Below, piece after piece: positions 45,870-56,931 of a DNA stretch of 64,000 nucleotides. The stretch spans positions 3,455,501-3,519,500 of the forward strand of contig JAHQIY010000010.1 in assembly GCA_019054805.1 (NCBI GenBank), given 5' to 3'. This DNA is from Brachionus manjavacas (taxonomy: Eukaryota; Rotifera; Eurotatoria; Ploima; Brachionidae). The position numbers and the translations under genes are program-made. The number at the start of each line of letters is the position of its first letter. The first letter of the stretch is position 1. The notes beneath the pieces are model-generated. The model had not been told where the DNA came from and did no database searches. It saw nothing but the letters and a program-made list of their open reading frames with translations.

Positions 45870-47050
45870 TTAGGGAAGTAATTCAGATCTATCTTTGATA
45901 GCCAAATTCCTACATATACCTGATATTTTATTAAAATTATAGCCTTGTTTAACTAACTGAATTAGTAAATTTCGTGAATGACTTAAATAATCTTTAAAAT
46001 ATGAACAAATTCTCCTTATTCTAGTAAAGAGAGATATTGGGATATTATCAAATATATGTTTCGGGTGATTCGAGATAGGCACCAAGTAAGAACAAGAATT
46101 AGTAGGTTTTATATAAAGGTCAAAAATTAATTTCTCTAAAAGCGGCTCAAAGGTAATTTTTAGGTCTAAAAAAACTATTGATTTTTCATTTGAAATATTT
46201 AATTTTAAATAAATAATTAGATAGGTAAAGTCTTCAATTTTAATTTCAAAAGAGGAAGCTATAAATATATCATCTATAAATCTGTTGTAAATAATAAAAT
46301 TAGAATTTAAAGAAACCCAATGCTTCTCAAGAATCAATAAATATAAATTAGCCACAAAAGGACCACACTTGCTCCCCATAGGCACACCTAAAATTTGTTT
46401 AAAAAATTCTTTGTTAAAATTAAAAATTCCGCAAGTAAAAATCAAATCTAAAATCATATAAATGGCAATAGACCCAATAGACCCAAAATAAGGATTATTA
46501 ATAAAAAAACCTTCATTAGATAAAAATTCGACAATAGTTGGGACAACATGACTTTTCCTTAAATTAGTGTATTAAGATTCAAAATCACAAGAATATAGAA
46601 ATAAATTATCTGATCCAAATTTTTTATTTTCACAAAATTGTAATAATTCTTGTGAATCTTTTAATATTGTAGGACTTTTTTAAAAAAAAAATATTATGAT
46701 TTTATCTATAAATTCACATAACTTTGAAGTAGGGTGTTCTACATTTAATTATAGGCCTTATTCCAAATTTTGCTTTATGTAATTTTGGGAAAATACGAAA
46801 TGATCCAATTCTGCTATTTTTTGTTTTCATTTTTTAAATAGGTTTTGAGATAAATTTTTATTTTCATATAATTTTTTAAGTCCGAAATTAATTTTATCTT
46901 CTATCTCTTGAAGAGGGTTTCCTTCTAATCTAACATAGGTATTTATATCATTTAAATGTCGATTAGCAATAAATAAAAAATCTTCATTAGTAATTATAAA
47001 ATTCCCTACATTCTTGTCACATTGTAATATTTTAAATGGCTTTTCTTTTA
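45870..47050 (-). pseudogene. Penelope-like reverse transcriptase
   Basis: The open part 46457-45870 holds LGVPMGSKCGPFVANLYLLI (the PMGS motif), YNRFIDDIFIAS (catalytic (F/Y)xDD), KSIVFLDLKITF, LYIKPTNSCSYLVPISNHP and RIRRICSYFKD, the Penelope-type order. Upstream, through frameshifts, are SCDFES, YTNL (the first catalytic Asp) and PTSKLCEFIDKI. A telomerase-related reverse transcriptase family; a broken copy. Confidence 0.85.
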
Positions 47051-47960
47051 AAAAATTTTTTTGAAACTAATTATTTTTTCTTTCTCTAAATTACTGTCAA
47101 AATTTTTTTGAATCAATTGAGCACAATTATTTGAAATTTGATATTTTAATTTTATACTTTCGTTAACAATAGGAATATATTTTATGTTTTTGTTTCCTTT
47201 TTTTGAATTTTTACAAAATTCATTTAATAAGTCAAATGGAAAATTAAAAATAGTATTTTCATTTAAAATTCCATTTTCTTGATCTAATTGATCATTCAGT
47301 TAATCGACAGAAACAGATTCTATAAGAAAATTTTTATATAAATTAAAAAGTTTACAATTAAATTCAAGAATAGAATTATCTAAGTTACATAATAGATATT
47401 TCCTTCTATCAAAATTATTTAAATAAGTATTAGGTACAAATTTAAAACTCGAAAATTTACATATGGTTGATACGAATTGCCTAGAACAGGTCTTAAGGAA
47501 TTACCATTATGATGATTCTAATTTGAACTATAAAATCGGCAAAGTGGAGCAATTGAACTATATTGATTAATTGAATCTCTAAAAATATGTCTTTGACATC
47601 TTTTGTTTTGAATATTTCTTTTTTCATTTAAAAAACTTTTTATCCACAATTATAACCAGAATCTTGTGAATATTTAAAGTAATAATTACCATGAGATTTA
47701 TTCTGTCTTAAATTGTTATAACTTTTATTATTATATCTATAATTATAATCAGTTGATGAGTTTTTTCTAATCAAATTGGTCTTGTAAACGATTCTTGTCT
47801 ATTATGTCTAAATCTGTTATTAATTTCTGTGATTTTATTTGAATTAGTTACTCTCGTTTGTTCATTAAAAGCATAGTTTGAATTTGAATTATTTGAATTT
47901 GAATATTTTATAGTTTGATTTCTTCGATTGTTAGTATGATTCCTACTTCGATTAATATAA

Positions 47961-48231
47961 GTGAATAATGAAAAAAAATGGATGCTAATTAACCGCATTT
48001 GTATTTTAATTAAATGATCTCATAAAAATTGTGAATACTATTGATATGAACATTATTCAATAATACGATGCAGTGATAAACATTGTTAAATTTGAAGATA
48101 TTTTTTTTTTTATTTTTTTTTTTTAAAACCTCTGGGCTTTCGCCCCTTCAGGGTTATGTTTGTTAAAATAAGAGAAATAAAATTAAAAAAAAAAAGAAAA
48201 AAAAAATAAGTTAATAAGTTAAAAGGATAAT
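47961..48231 (-). repeat. Penelope LTR-like direct repeat, upstream copy
   Basis: Begins at the same bases as 44537 (GTGAATAATG...ATGCTAATTAACCGCATTTG) and ends TTAAAAGGATAATA. The element's N-terminal frame starts within about 40 nt of it. Confidence 0.85.
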
Positions 48232-48869
48232 AGTTGTGGCTCACAATAAATGTCAAAATTTATCACTTAGATTAATATCTGATTTAAGAAACATAGATGT
48301 GATAGGTGAAAGTATACAGAGAGAAGTTTTCTAAGAACCTTCTCTCCTTATACTGCTAGTACATTCTTTATATTTTTAAACGAGTTGTTGAATTAACTGC
48401 TTGTGAGTTATTGCTTTATAAAAATATATATTAATAATATAATTATTATTTTTTATGTTTTTTAATATACTGGTAGACAAAATTACAGAACGATGCAATA
48501 AAAGGCTAAATATAATTAAAATAGGTTCACAGGTGAAATGACTACGCACTTTGAATAGCCGAAAAATTTATTTTACGAATAAGTGTGAAAAAAAAAATTA
48601 AAAAAAAGAGCTCACGGAAAAATGACAACGCTATAATTATTAATATAATATAGATGTATAAATTACTTTCAAAATTTAACAAAGTTGTATTTGACAAATA
48701 ATCAAAACCCGTTCGCCATATTAAAAGATATGTATACGACAATGGGCGATGCTTCACATTTAATTTAAAAAAAGCAGTGAAAAAACCTAACAACAGTCTT
48801 ATTTACTACAGTCCACTTTTTACAGTAAAGTTTACTGTAAAATTAATTGATGATTTAGATTTTTTAGCC
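48232..48869. other. Unassigned stretch after the Penelope element
   Basis: 48240-48420 may contain decayed LINE sequence. A minus-strand 83-codon hydrophobic frame (48793-48542) has no recognisable family and I do not call it. Confidence 0.35.
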
Positions 48870-49011
48870 AAAAAAAGTAGCCCTACTTTTAGGAGTAGCT
48901 AGTCAAAGTTAGGGAGCCCTACTTATAGGTGCAGGTAGCCAAAAAAAGTAGCCCTACTTTTAGGAGTAGCTAGTCAAAGTTAGGGAGCCCTACTTATAGG
49001 TGCAGGTAGCC
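48870..49011. repeat. Two exact tandem copies of a 71-bp unit
   Basis: Units 48870-48940 and 48941-49011 are identical. Each contains GTAGCCCTACTTTTAGGAGT and AGGGAGCCCTACTTATAGGT, themselves two related half-repeats around CCCTACTT. Confidence 0.9.
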
Positions 49012-49142
49012 AATAATGCCTAGGTAAACCTAGTTTTTTATTTTTTTTTTAAACAGAATTAAAGGAAAAAGACAAATTTATATATATAATATAGACTTTT
49101 ATTTAGAAAAAAACTAATTAGAACATATTTAAGATATTAAAA

Positions 49143-49334
49143 TTAAGAACATGGATTACAAAACCATTTATCCAGTTTATTTGCTTCAAATTTAGAAATA
49201 CCAACAGATATGAAATGACTCCATTTATAACAGTAATCACATGCTATACTATCATGATTTTCATCAACAATTGGACACTTACATTTTTCACAAAACCAGT
49301 TTGTATCAATTGAATGAATAGCACTTCTAAGCAT
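49143..49334 (-). pseudogene. PHD-finger fragment, probably from a mobile element
   Basis: The frame gives WFCEKCKCPIVDEN, SIACDYCYKWSHFISVGISK and KWFCNPCS before a stop: C-x2-C, C-x2-C, W-x-H and terminal C-x2-C as in PHD fingers. The His after W is followed by F-I-S where a Cys is usual. The frame stays open about 8 codons before the Met (IFDEDGFE). Such fingers sit in non-LTR and DNA transposon proteins of invertebrates. A host exon is the alternative. Confidence 0.55.
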
Positions 49335-49971
49335 TTCGAATCCATCTTCATCAAAAATTTATCGAATAAAAAAATGAATTTAGAAAAATAATTGGTTTTT
49401 TAATGTTAAAGTTTTAGTACAATGAAAGAAAATCAAGAGGACACTTTATAATTAAAATGGTGAGCATTGGTTTCACTAATGAAATAGAAAAATCTGATCC
49501 TATGGGTGTTAAATGTAAATCTTTAAGAGATAAAAAAAATAGGGATTTTCGATTGTTTTGTTAGATCTGATGATTGAGACCATGGAGACAGAGAGTAACA
49601 ACGTATAGGGCGCAAAAACAACTTAAAGGTAACATTCATTATGAAAGCGCCCTATTGATGAACAATCTTCTTTCATTTTTTCTTAAGTGATTGAATAACC
49701 CGAATTTTGAACAATTTGACGAAAATTTCATGTTCAAAGTATCATTGCTAGTTTGATCTCCTTGGAAAGCTAAGCTGTTGTACCACAAATGTTTAATGAG
49801 ATTGGATTGTTTAAACAATTCCCGTCTCCAGTTGTTGCTAAAGTTGTCATTTTTTGTGGTTCATAGGCAAAATTACAACGCGCTTTGAATAGACGAAAAA
49901 CAGGTAAATTTTTAATGCACATAATTAATCTTAATTAAATTCTCTTAATCTTTTTTCGGATTAATTTTTTT
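49335..49971. other. Unassigned intergenic stretch
   Basis: 49540-49880 is less AT-rich (GAGACCATGGAGACAGAGAG) but all frames are broken. No feature supported. Confidence 0.35.
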
Positions 49972-50228
49972 CACTAGAACACAAACGAGTCAAAATGACT
50001 CTTTTTTGATTTTTGACCGCTAAACTCTAAGTCAATTTTTGCTATTTGAGCATTATTTTTTTTTCAGCATATTTTTAAGATAAAATTTTTAGTAGATACT
50101 TTTTTAAAACTCAATTAAAATTAAGTTTTGAATAGATTTATCCAAATAATAAATTATTATCCATTTTTATCCATTAGATTCCATTAAAAAAAAGCCATTT
50201 TGACTCGTTTTGGTGCTTCTAGTGTTAA
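49972..50228. mobile_element. piggyBac-type MITE
   Basis: Ends CACTAGAACACAAACGAGTC and, inverted, CACTAGAAGCACCAAAACGA, matching the ends of the 1.5-kb piggyBac element at 3527-5075. TTAA follows the right end (50225-50228); the left flank is TTTT, a likely decayed TTAA. About 250 nt with no coding content. Confidence 0.7.
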
Positions 50229-50279
50229 TAATAATATCTTACTACTTAAAACTTTTGTAAATATTTTACATTAAAAAAT

Positions 50280-50632
50280 TAAACTGATAATTAAATTAAA
50301 CTATTCAAAATTTACTATTTTTCCCGATTTTCGTTTTCTTGTTTTTTACTAAAATTTACCATTTTTTCCATTTAATATAATAAAAATTTATGCAAAATTT
50401 TGTAATTTTTTTATTAATTTACATTTTAATTTTTTAAAAGAAAAAGAAAAATTCCTAAAAATTTCCATTTTTTAAGTTTTTTTCGGCCCTTTTTATACTT
50501 ACTAAAATTTTCGTAAAATCACGTAATTTTGCGTAATTTTTCCGAAATTTACTTTTTTTTACTTTTGTAATTTCACGTAAATTTACGTAAAATTTCGTAA
50601 AAACAGTTTATCGTAGCAGTACTGTATGTCTA
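50280..50632. repeat. TTTACGTAAA-family repeat
   Basis: Dense in ACTAAAATTTACCATTTTTT, CGTAATTTTGCGTAATTTTT and CACGTAAATTTACGTAAAAT, ending at CAGTACTGTATGTC as in the 24.4-kb copy. Confidence 0.55.
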
Positions 50633-51241
50633 ATAATGGTTAATTATCAAATTAACATCAAAATAAATGATCTCTAATTTGTTTAACAAAAACACTCATT
50701 AATTTAAATAATTCAGGTTAAGTTAATACAAAAATTCTAATTTATAACTTTTATATCCACTCATTCAAACTTAAATAAATTAAAATTTTTAAAACAGTTA
50801 TTTTTTTTTCTTTAAAAGTAAGTTTTCATTAAAATCAATTAAAATATTTGAATTTATTAAAGTTTGATCAAAAGGGACATGTCAAAATTTAAAAAATGAA
50901 AATAAACTTGACATGACATGTCAAGTAATTGCTTTGGAAAAAATTTATTTCTTTTCTATTATTAAAAAAAATATTACAATTTATATTTTGATCTTTTGAT
51001 CTTGATCTCAAACTTCAATTTGCCTATATTAGATATCGCTGAAATGTTTTGCTAGTTTGTTGAAAAATTTTATCGGTAAGACAACAATCTCATTAAAAAA
51101 GCCTGTAATTTATTATAATTGATCTTCAAAATTTCAATATTACTCATTAAAGTGATTAATCATACTGAAATTAAAATATTTTGCTTTCTATATAATAAAA
51201 ACAATTATTCAAACTTTTATTTTTAATTTCAAGCCTAAAAA

Positions 51242-52359
51242 ATGAAGATTTTAAAGCCGAACAGCATTAAAATTGAACAATTACCATCAAACATAAATCA
51301 TGTAACACCCAAAGAGGCTATCATGAAACTGGTTAAAGTTTCCAATGAACACGTTCAATACGTAAAATCAGAACTTGACGAAAATTTATTGGAAACAAGC
51401 ATTCATCCTTTTGTGCATGCAGTACATACAGCCTATTCCAGTCATCTTCCACTGATTATCACGCCGGACATTATCTGGTATCTGATTTCAAGTGCTGTTT
51501 CAGTTCATATCAACAAAAATTCTGAAAAACTTAGAAGCAAATTTGTTGATCATGAGGGAAAAAAAAAGATTGAAATTAGACGAGACGATTTTGTTCTGAA
51601 TTCACCTTCCAATCCATGGAATGAAGTGATTGACGACTTTTCAGCCAAAATTGGAGAGCTTACCAAAAATGATGTGGCTGACACATTGGTTTCCAATTAT
51701 ACAACAACAACCAAGTGCTCTCGAGTTGTTTCGCAAATTGTTCTAATGGATGCCATGCAGAAATACTTTGAATATGAATTTTCAACCATGTGCGGCATTC
51801 CAGAAATTAGAATTCAAGGTGATAAAAGTGATTGGGAAAATTTGAGAGCTAAAACTCTCAAGATAATTGACTTAATTCCCGAATTTAAACAATGGTATAA
51901 TAATGGACTTGAACTGATTCTAAGTAATTTCATAAGCATTTTTGGCAATAAAGTGGATAATAAATTTTGGAACCAAATTTATAAAGGTTAGTTAATTTTG
52001 TTGGAAATATTTTTTTTAAATTTAAATGTTTAGTTAGTGGTGGTTCGGGTGGCCCATTTATCACTGGATGGATCAGTGCATTATTTCCTTATCTTAGTAA
52101 TGAAAGTCCTAATCCTTATGTCTGGGACAAATCGTGGAAAGATACTGGTGACTGCTTCTCTGGACTAACAACTTCTTCTTTTAAATACCATATGAATCAA
52201 GTTCCATTTGTATGGAACTATCTGAATTCCAAGATAGAAATGCTGTTTATTGGAGGCTTGATTGGGGTTGTGCATCATAAAGATCAAGCGTTACAGGCTT
52301 CTTTTGGATACGCTGTCACTGAAGATAAAGTAAAAGTAGGGAAACAATTTGGTCATTAG
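51242..52359 (+). CDS. DUF4419 protein, two exons, 356 aa
   Basis: Member of the DUF4419 family, found in fungi, bacteria and some animals, with no established biochemical role. Exon 1 is 51242-51986, the intron 47 nt (GTTAGT...TTTAG), and exon 2 52034-52359; together 1071 nt with no internal stop. Family marks seen: HPFVHAVHTAYSSHLPL near residue 60, ITPDIIWYLI, NPWNEVIDDFS near 122, the TTTTKCSR and SQIVLMDAMQKYFEY block near 155-180, MCGIPEIRIQG, DKSDWENLR, KFWNQIYK and, across the splice, SGGSGGPFITGWISALFPYL. No signal peptide or membrane segment is evident. An AATAAA lies about 50 nt after the stop. It converges with the GM2-activator-like gene, with 131 nt between the stop codons. Confidence 0.9.
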
Positions 52360-52408
52360 ACTGTTTCTCCAGACTCGACTGAATTAATTTTTTTTTATTT
52401 TATTTCTT

Positions 52409-52416
52409 AATAAAGA
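52409..52416 (+). promoter_or_regulatory. Polyadenylation signal of the DUF4419 gene
   Basis: AATAAA within TCTTAATAAAGATC, about 50 nt after the stop codon and before the stop codon of the convergent gene. Confidence 0.6.
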
Positions 52417-52490
52417 TCATCTAGAACATCAAATTTCTTTATTTTAATTTTTATTTCAAATGTTTAAAAAAGTTTTGGCTAGAAAAAAAA

Positions 52491-53128
52491 TTATGATTTA
52501 ATGGTAAAACCTAAACTCAAGCAGAAAAAAAATCCGCGCGAATCACTAGCTTCAACTTTAATTTTGTAGTCCCCATTTAGAAGCCAAGAATTAGTCAGAA
52601 ATGCGGGTGAATATGTTTGAATAACGTCTTGGAGCTCAATTATTCCAGATGGAATATTGAAAGGACATTGACAATCAACACCATTGGCAACAAAATTGCT
52701 TGGACAATTGTCTTTATTCAAATTGGTAACATACATAATTGAGTTGCACAGATCTGGATAAACACAGGATCCTACCCATTGACCATTTGTTAAATAGCAT
52801 CTAATTGGAAGCTGCAAGCCCGACAGTACCCGCACTATTGTGACATTGCTTTTAATAGGACCATCGATTTGTCTTTTTAAGTTTGCTTTAAATTTCCAAT
52901 CAACCGGATTCGGAAAGACAATAGGCTAAAAATTTTAAAATTTTATTCTTTATGTAATGAATTGATAAAGATTGAGTATAAAATATCTATATTTACCATT
53001 GGTGTAATGCTGTTTTCAATAAATTCAATATCAGAAGGTCCGCATAATGAAGAATCAAGAAAAGAATATTCGGCCAAGGAATAATTGATTAAAAATATCA
53101 CAATTATATTTTTAAAGAAAATATTCAT
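52491..53128 (-). CDS. GM2-activator-like ML-domain lipid-binding protein, two exons, 188 aa
   Basis: Probable secreted or lysosomal lipid-transfer protein of the ganglioside GM2 activator group. In vertebrates that protein lifts GM2 ganglioside for hexosaminidase A. Exon 1 (53128-52997) encodes a signal peptide, residues 1 to about 19, hydrophobic IIVIFLINYSLA. A 71-nt intron follows, then exon 2 (52925-52491). Mature marks follow GM2A order: a Cys after the signal, PIVFPNPVDW, IRCYL, GSCVYPDLC, CPSNF, DCQCPFNIPSG, SWLLNGDYKIKVEA and a Cys in the last strand. The length is close to the 193 residues of human GM2A. A second member of the ML family cannot be excluded, but the CQCPF motif favours GM2A. 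Confidence 0.88.
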
Positions 53129-53275
53129 TGTTTATTAATCGAAAGGTTTTTAGTTTTTTTAAATTTTGAAAATATATTTTTGATGTGAATCCAACAGAAT
53201 GATTTGAGAAAAAAAAAACTTCTTTCGGCTAAAATTTTGACATAAAAGATTAAAATCAAAATATTATTTGATTTA

Positions 53276-53578
53276 CTATTTTAAAATTTTATATAATAAA
53301 AAATTTGCTAATTTTTCTTTATTGTAAACACTAAACAAAGACATAATTTCATTAACTTTTTTAATTTCTGATTTTTCACGTAGATAAAATCTGCCGCCAT
53401 TGATTTGTTCAATTAGTACATCTGTTAGATGCTGCTCATTTTTCAAATGTTAAGCCAAGACAGTCTGGCTGACCGGCCAAATGACCGCCCACTTAAAGGT
53501 TATCCAGACACGGCCACGTTTTCTGAAAATTTTGCCGGTAAAGTGTTCGATTGTACGGATTCCAACATTATAAATAAG
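53276..53578 (-). pseudogene. Chromodomain-like exon or retroelement fragment with one in-frame stop
   Basis: A minus-strand frame of 101 codons follows a good acceptor (TTTTTTTAG). It reads VGIRTIEHFTGKIFRKRGRV, then a KW-containing strand (WITFKWAV), WPVSQ, and after a TAA at 53450-53452 HLKNEQHLTDVLIEQ. The order basic hinge, aromatic strand, WPxS, then LKN...L resembles a chromodomain, as found at the C terminus of chromovirus-type Gypsy integrases. The single stop and the lack of an upstream partner suggest a decayed copy. If the TAA is the real end, a short host terminal exon is the alternative. Confidence 0.35.
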
Positions 53579-55019
53579 CTAAAAAAATGTAAAGAAAGTT
53601 AAAAAAAACAATATTGGTCCGACTCTACGAGCTTTCTTTACGCATTTGGACTTAATGATTGAAAATTCAATACTTATTTCAATAAGTTTGACTCATAATT
53701 TTACCCTTGATCATTTAAGAGACTCTCTTTAACTCCGTGACGACATATTTAGGTCAATTGCACAGTCAGCTAACTTTTTAGCTTCCAAAGTTCTAATCTT
53801 CCAAAGATAGAGTTAATATAAGGAAGCATTATCTAATAATTTAATAATTAAAGTAAAGTTTGTTTTGCAATTAAAAAAAAACAAAAATTAAGATTTGTTT
53901 GTTTTTTATTTAAACTCTCTTTGCAAGATGAAAAAATAAAAAAAAGCATAAATGAAAAGTAACTTGACGATGTTTAAAAAGATAATTAAAAATAAGGAAA
54001 ACTAAAAGGAATGTCAAAACAACTTTTTCGTAATTGTAATTAACAATAATTAAATTTAATTAATTTTTAATTAAAGAATCAATTAAATCGAAATAAAGTT
54101 TAATTATTCATTTTATTTTATTTATAGGGTAAGAAAATTTATTTTTTTTCTATTGTTATATGTCCCCTTTATTGAACCAAAAATTGTTTTCTTCCTGTAT
54201 CTGAGTTTTAGGAAAAAATAATTAAAATAAAAAGAAATAATTTAAAAATATAAAAAAAAATTCCCTCAAGATATAATACTTTTTTTTCATAAAAAGCGAT
54301 TTGTATTTCTTCCCATAGTATAACGAATAAAATTTTACAAAATTATTGTAAAAAATAATCAGCTAAATCATTTTATGTAAATTCAGCAATTACAATTATA
54401 ATTTAAATATAATTATAATATAATATAAATATAATTTTTTATTAAATCGCTGGAAATTCTTAATGAGTTAGCATTTCCTATTTTCGCTCATGTAGATTTA
54501 GAAAAAACAAATATTGTTAGTAAAAGTCAAAAAAGAGGAAAGGATCGTGTCGAAACTAAAATAAACTGAATTTCGAAAATTCAACTCTCTTTTTTTTGTA
54601 ACAAACAATTCTAATTCCTTTTCGAAAGTATTATTTGAATTTTTTTTAGAAGACAATGCTTTTTTTCATCCTTTCAAAAGGCACTTTGAATTCGTTTTAG
54701 TTTTTCACAAAAATAAATATTGATCTTCTACACATACAGTCAATCAACGCTTTCTACACTTCCAAATCCTTTTTTCAGTCCTTCCCAACAAGCTGTTTAT
54801 TCTTTCACTCTTCCCTATTATCTTTTAAACATCTATTATTTTAGAAGTCAAAAAAGCCAGACTAATCGAGCAGATTGTTGGTTTTTGAGGATAAAAACAG
54901 GACCTTTTTAAAATTAAATTTGAATTGAGGATTTAAAAAGGGAATTTTTATTAGCTCTATTTCTAGTCGAATTATTTAAATTAGAATATTTTCTGATCTT
55001 ATTAGAGAATTATTCAATA
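53579..55019. other. AT-rich intergenic stretch
   Basis: 53620-53830 reads on the minus strand as KIRTLEAKKLADCAIDLNMS, then breaks; possibly more of the retroelement that gave the chromodomain-like exon. The rest (53850-55000) is A/T runs without supportable features. Confidence 0.35.
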
Positions 55020-55720
55020 TTTTATTTTACTTAACCTAACATATGTATAAGTATTAGTAGTATAATGCTGTTGGAGACTTGGGTCTCCAAGTATTGGTGC
55101 ATGTAGACGCCCCACTTTAACAGTAAAATGGCTTTTTTTATTAAAAAAGCTTTTTTTAGATAGCTAATATTTACAAATTTTATTGATAAATTTTGTTATT
55201 ACATTTTTCTTAATATCCTATTTTTTGAACAATTTTAATATTAGTTGTAACAAAAAGAGTTTTATAAAAATAAATTGGTTTGTCACTCTTTTTATATTTT
55301 TTTAAATGTTTGTATTAGTTTCACACTTAGTCTCCACGTTTTAGTGCGTGTTTAGTGATTTTGGTGGATATTGTCTAATTTAGTATAAACCTAACTGTTT
55401 ATCAATTCTGTTTTTAAATATGATGGTGTTAGTAACGTATCTGGTCGCTGCATCGATGGTATCCCGGTCCTTTTCGTGAAGAAGTCGGAGCGTGCCTCGC
55501 AACTGCGAACCAACTGGCGCTCAATTTCACGATGACAAGTTCTGGTGTTCCCTGCTGGACAGTCGAAATCATCAGAAGCCAGCCTTTGATAGCCGTTGAT
55601 AAAGCATACGTGGTGAATCTTATGGAACTGGATGAGGTCACCTCGACTATGCTGGTCTTCTAGAGAAGTCCAACCGAGAGCTTCTCTTCTTTTAACGTAG
55701 GTTTCGATTTGAGTTCAGGG
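55020..55720 (-). mobile_element. LINE ORF2 C terminus with hairpin tail
   Basis: The minus strand reads [40 protein letters not shown] and EARSDFFTKR, the CR1/L2 ORF2 end. It finishes near 55020-55095 with hairpin TTGGAGACCCAAGTCTCCAA and a TTA/TAC-rich tail. Confidence 0.75.
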
Positions 55721-56083
55721 ACTAGCTTTGAGAATCTCCTTTGCACCTGTTCAAGCAGTTTAATGTCACCCCGCCGTCTTTTCAAGGGTATGATCACTTA
55801 GTAGCAACCGTTGTTGCCCCTAACATGCATTACAACACATTTCTTTTTGTTGAATTACGTTCGCCAGGTGTCCGATCATTCTGCAAGACAGTTGAGGTCA
55901 GACTGCAGCCTCCTAAAGTTCTTCACACTTAGTACTTAAAAAATTAATTTATGAAAAAAATTAATTTATGAAAAAAATTAATTACACTTTTACTAAATTT
56001 TGAGCATGTTTGAAATTTACCATAAATTTCACTTTGCTTATTTAGCTCAAAAATCTAAATTTAATTAAAAAAAATTCTGTATA

Positions 56084-56931
56084 CAGTCGAGTCTTGTTAT
56101 AAAGATGCTGATTAATAAGATACTTGCTTTATAACGATATTTTTTTTCATAATTTACAATCCCCAATATTATTACATGTTAAATTTATTTTTTAAAACGA
56201 TGTTTCTTTAATAAGATATCTAATTAAAACGATAGGTTTATTCAGAAAAAAAACAAACAAATCAAACTAATAACAAATCAGTGCTAATTCATCGTTTTTA
56301 ATACGATATTGATCTTTTAAACAAAAAAACTTGAAATTTCGAATGATTTTAATAAAAATAATCTCACTGTCACAGAACTTGTGAAAAAATATAATAGACC
56401 TCAGAGTACTGTTTCTTCTATTCTTAAGGCAGACAATCAGGAAAAGATAAAAAACTAATATGAAAATAATTTAATCAATCATAGCTCTAAAAGAATGAGA
56501 GGTTCTAATTATTGATTGATTCAAGCCCAGGCTATTAAATATGCAACTATGTTAAATAAAACTGATTTTAAAGCAAGCAATGGATGGTTAAACGGATTTA
56601 AAAAAAGGCATAATATTACCTTTAAAACTCTTGCATAGATAAACTACGATTGTTTTTTTCCCAAAAGAACGAAGACTGTTCTTTATTCATTGATCAGTTG
56701 TCTAAAATGGATCAATTTTGTACCGTCGATCAGTCTTTTAAAAGTAAAATTGATAAATATTTTTCTTTGTAATCAATTTATTATTTTTAATTAAACAATA
56801 ATTCTTTAAAAAAAATTTATTTTCAATTTTTTTCTTCCCATCCTTTAACATGCAAATTTGATTAATACGATATAATGAATACGATGTCCATTTTTTCCGC
56901 CCAAACACATCGTATTATCCAGACTCGACTG
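56084..56931 (+). mobile_element. Tigger/pogo DNA transposon relic with TA duplication
   Basis: Ends CAGTCGAGTCTTGTTATAA and, inverted, CAGTCGAGTCTGGATAATAC, flanked by TA on both sides (56082-56083, 56932-56933). The inside reads LTVTELVKKYNRPQSTVSSI, LKADN and NKTDFKASNGWLNGFKKRHN, a CENP-B-type helix-turn-helix pair of a pogo/Tigger transposase. The catalytic half is deleted. Confidence 0.85.

Larger units (their letters stand above)
44537..48231 (-). mobile_element. Penelope-like element with GIY-YIG endonuclease
   Basis: A minus-strand retroelement flanked by direct repeats of about 271 nt (44537-44809 and 47961-48231), the LTR-like repeats known for Penelope-like elements. Order on the minus strand: left repeat, Asn-rich N-terminal region (47998-47771), decayed N-terminal domain with NVGNFIITNEDFLFIANRHL, reverse transcriptase, linker with Cys motif, GIY-YIG nuclease, 3' region, second repeat. 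Several frameshifts make this copy defective. Confidence 0.85.

Noticed and set aside
48542..48793. 83-codon hydrophobic minus frame
   Set aside because: Phe/Leu/Ile-rich composition follows from A/T bias; no domain and no conserved features.
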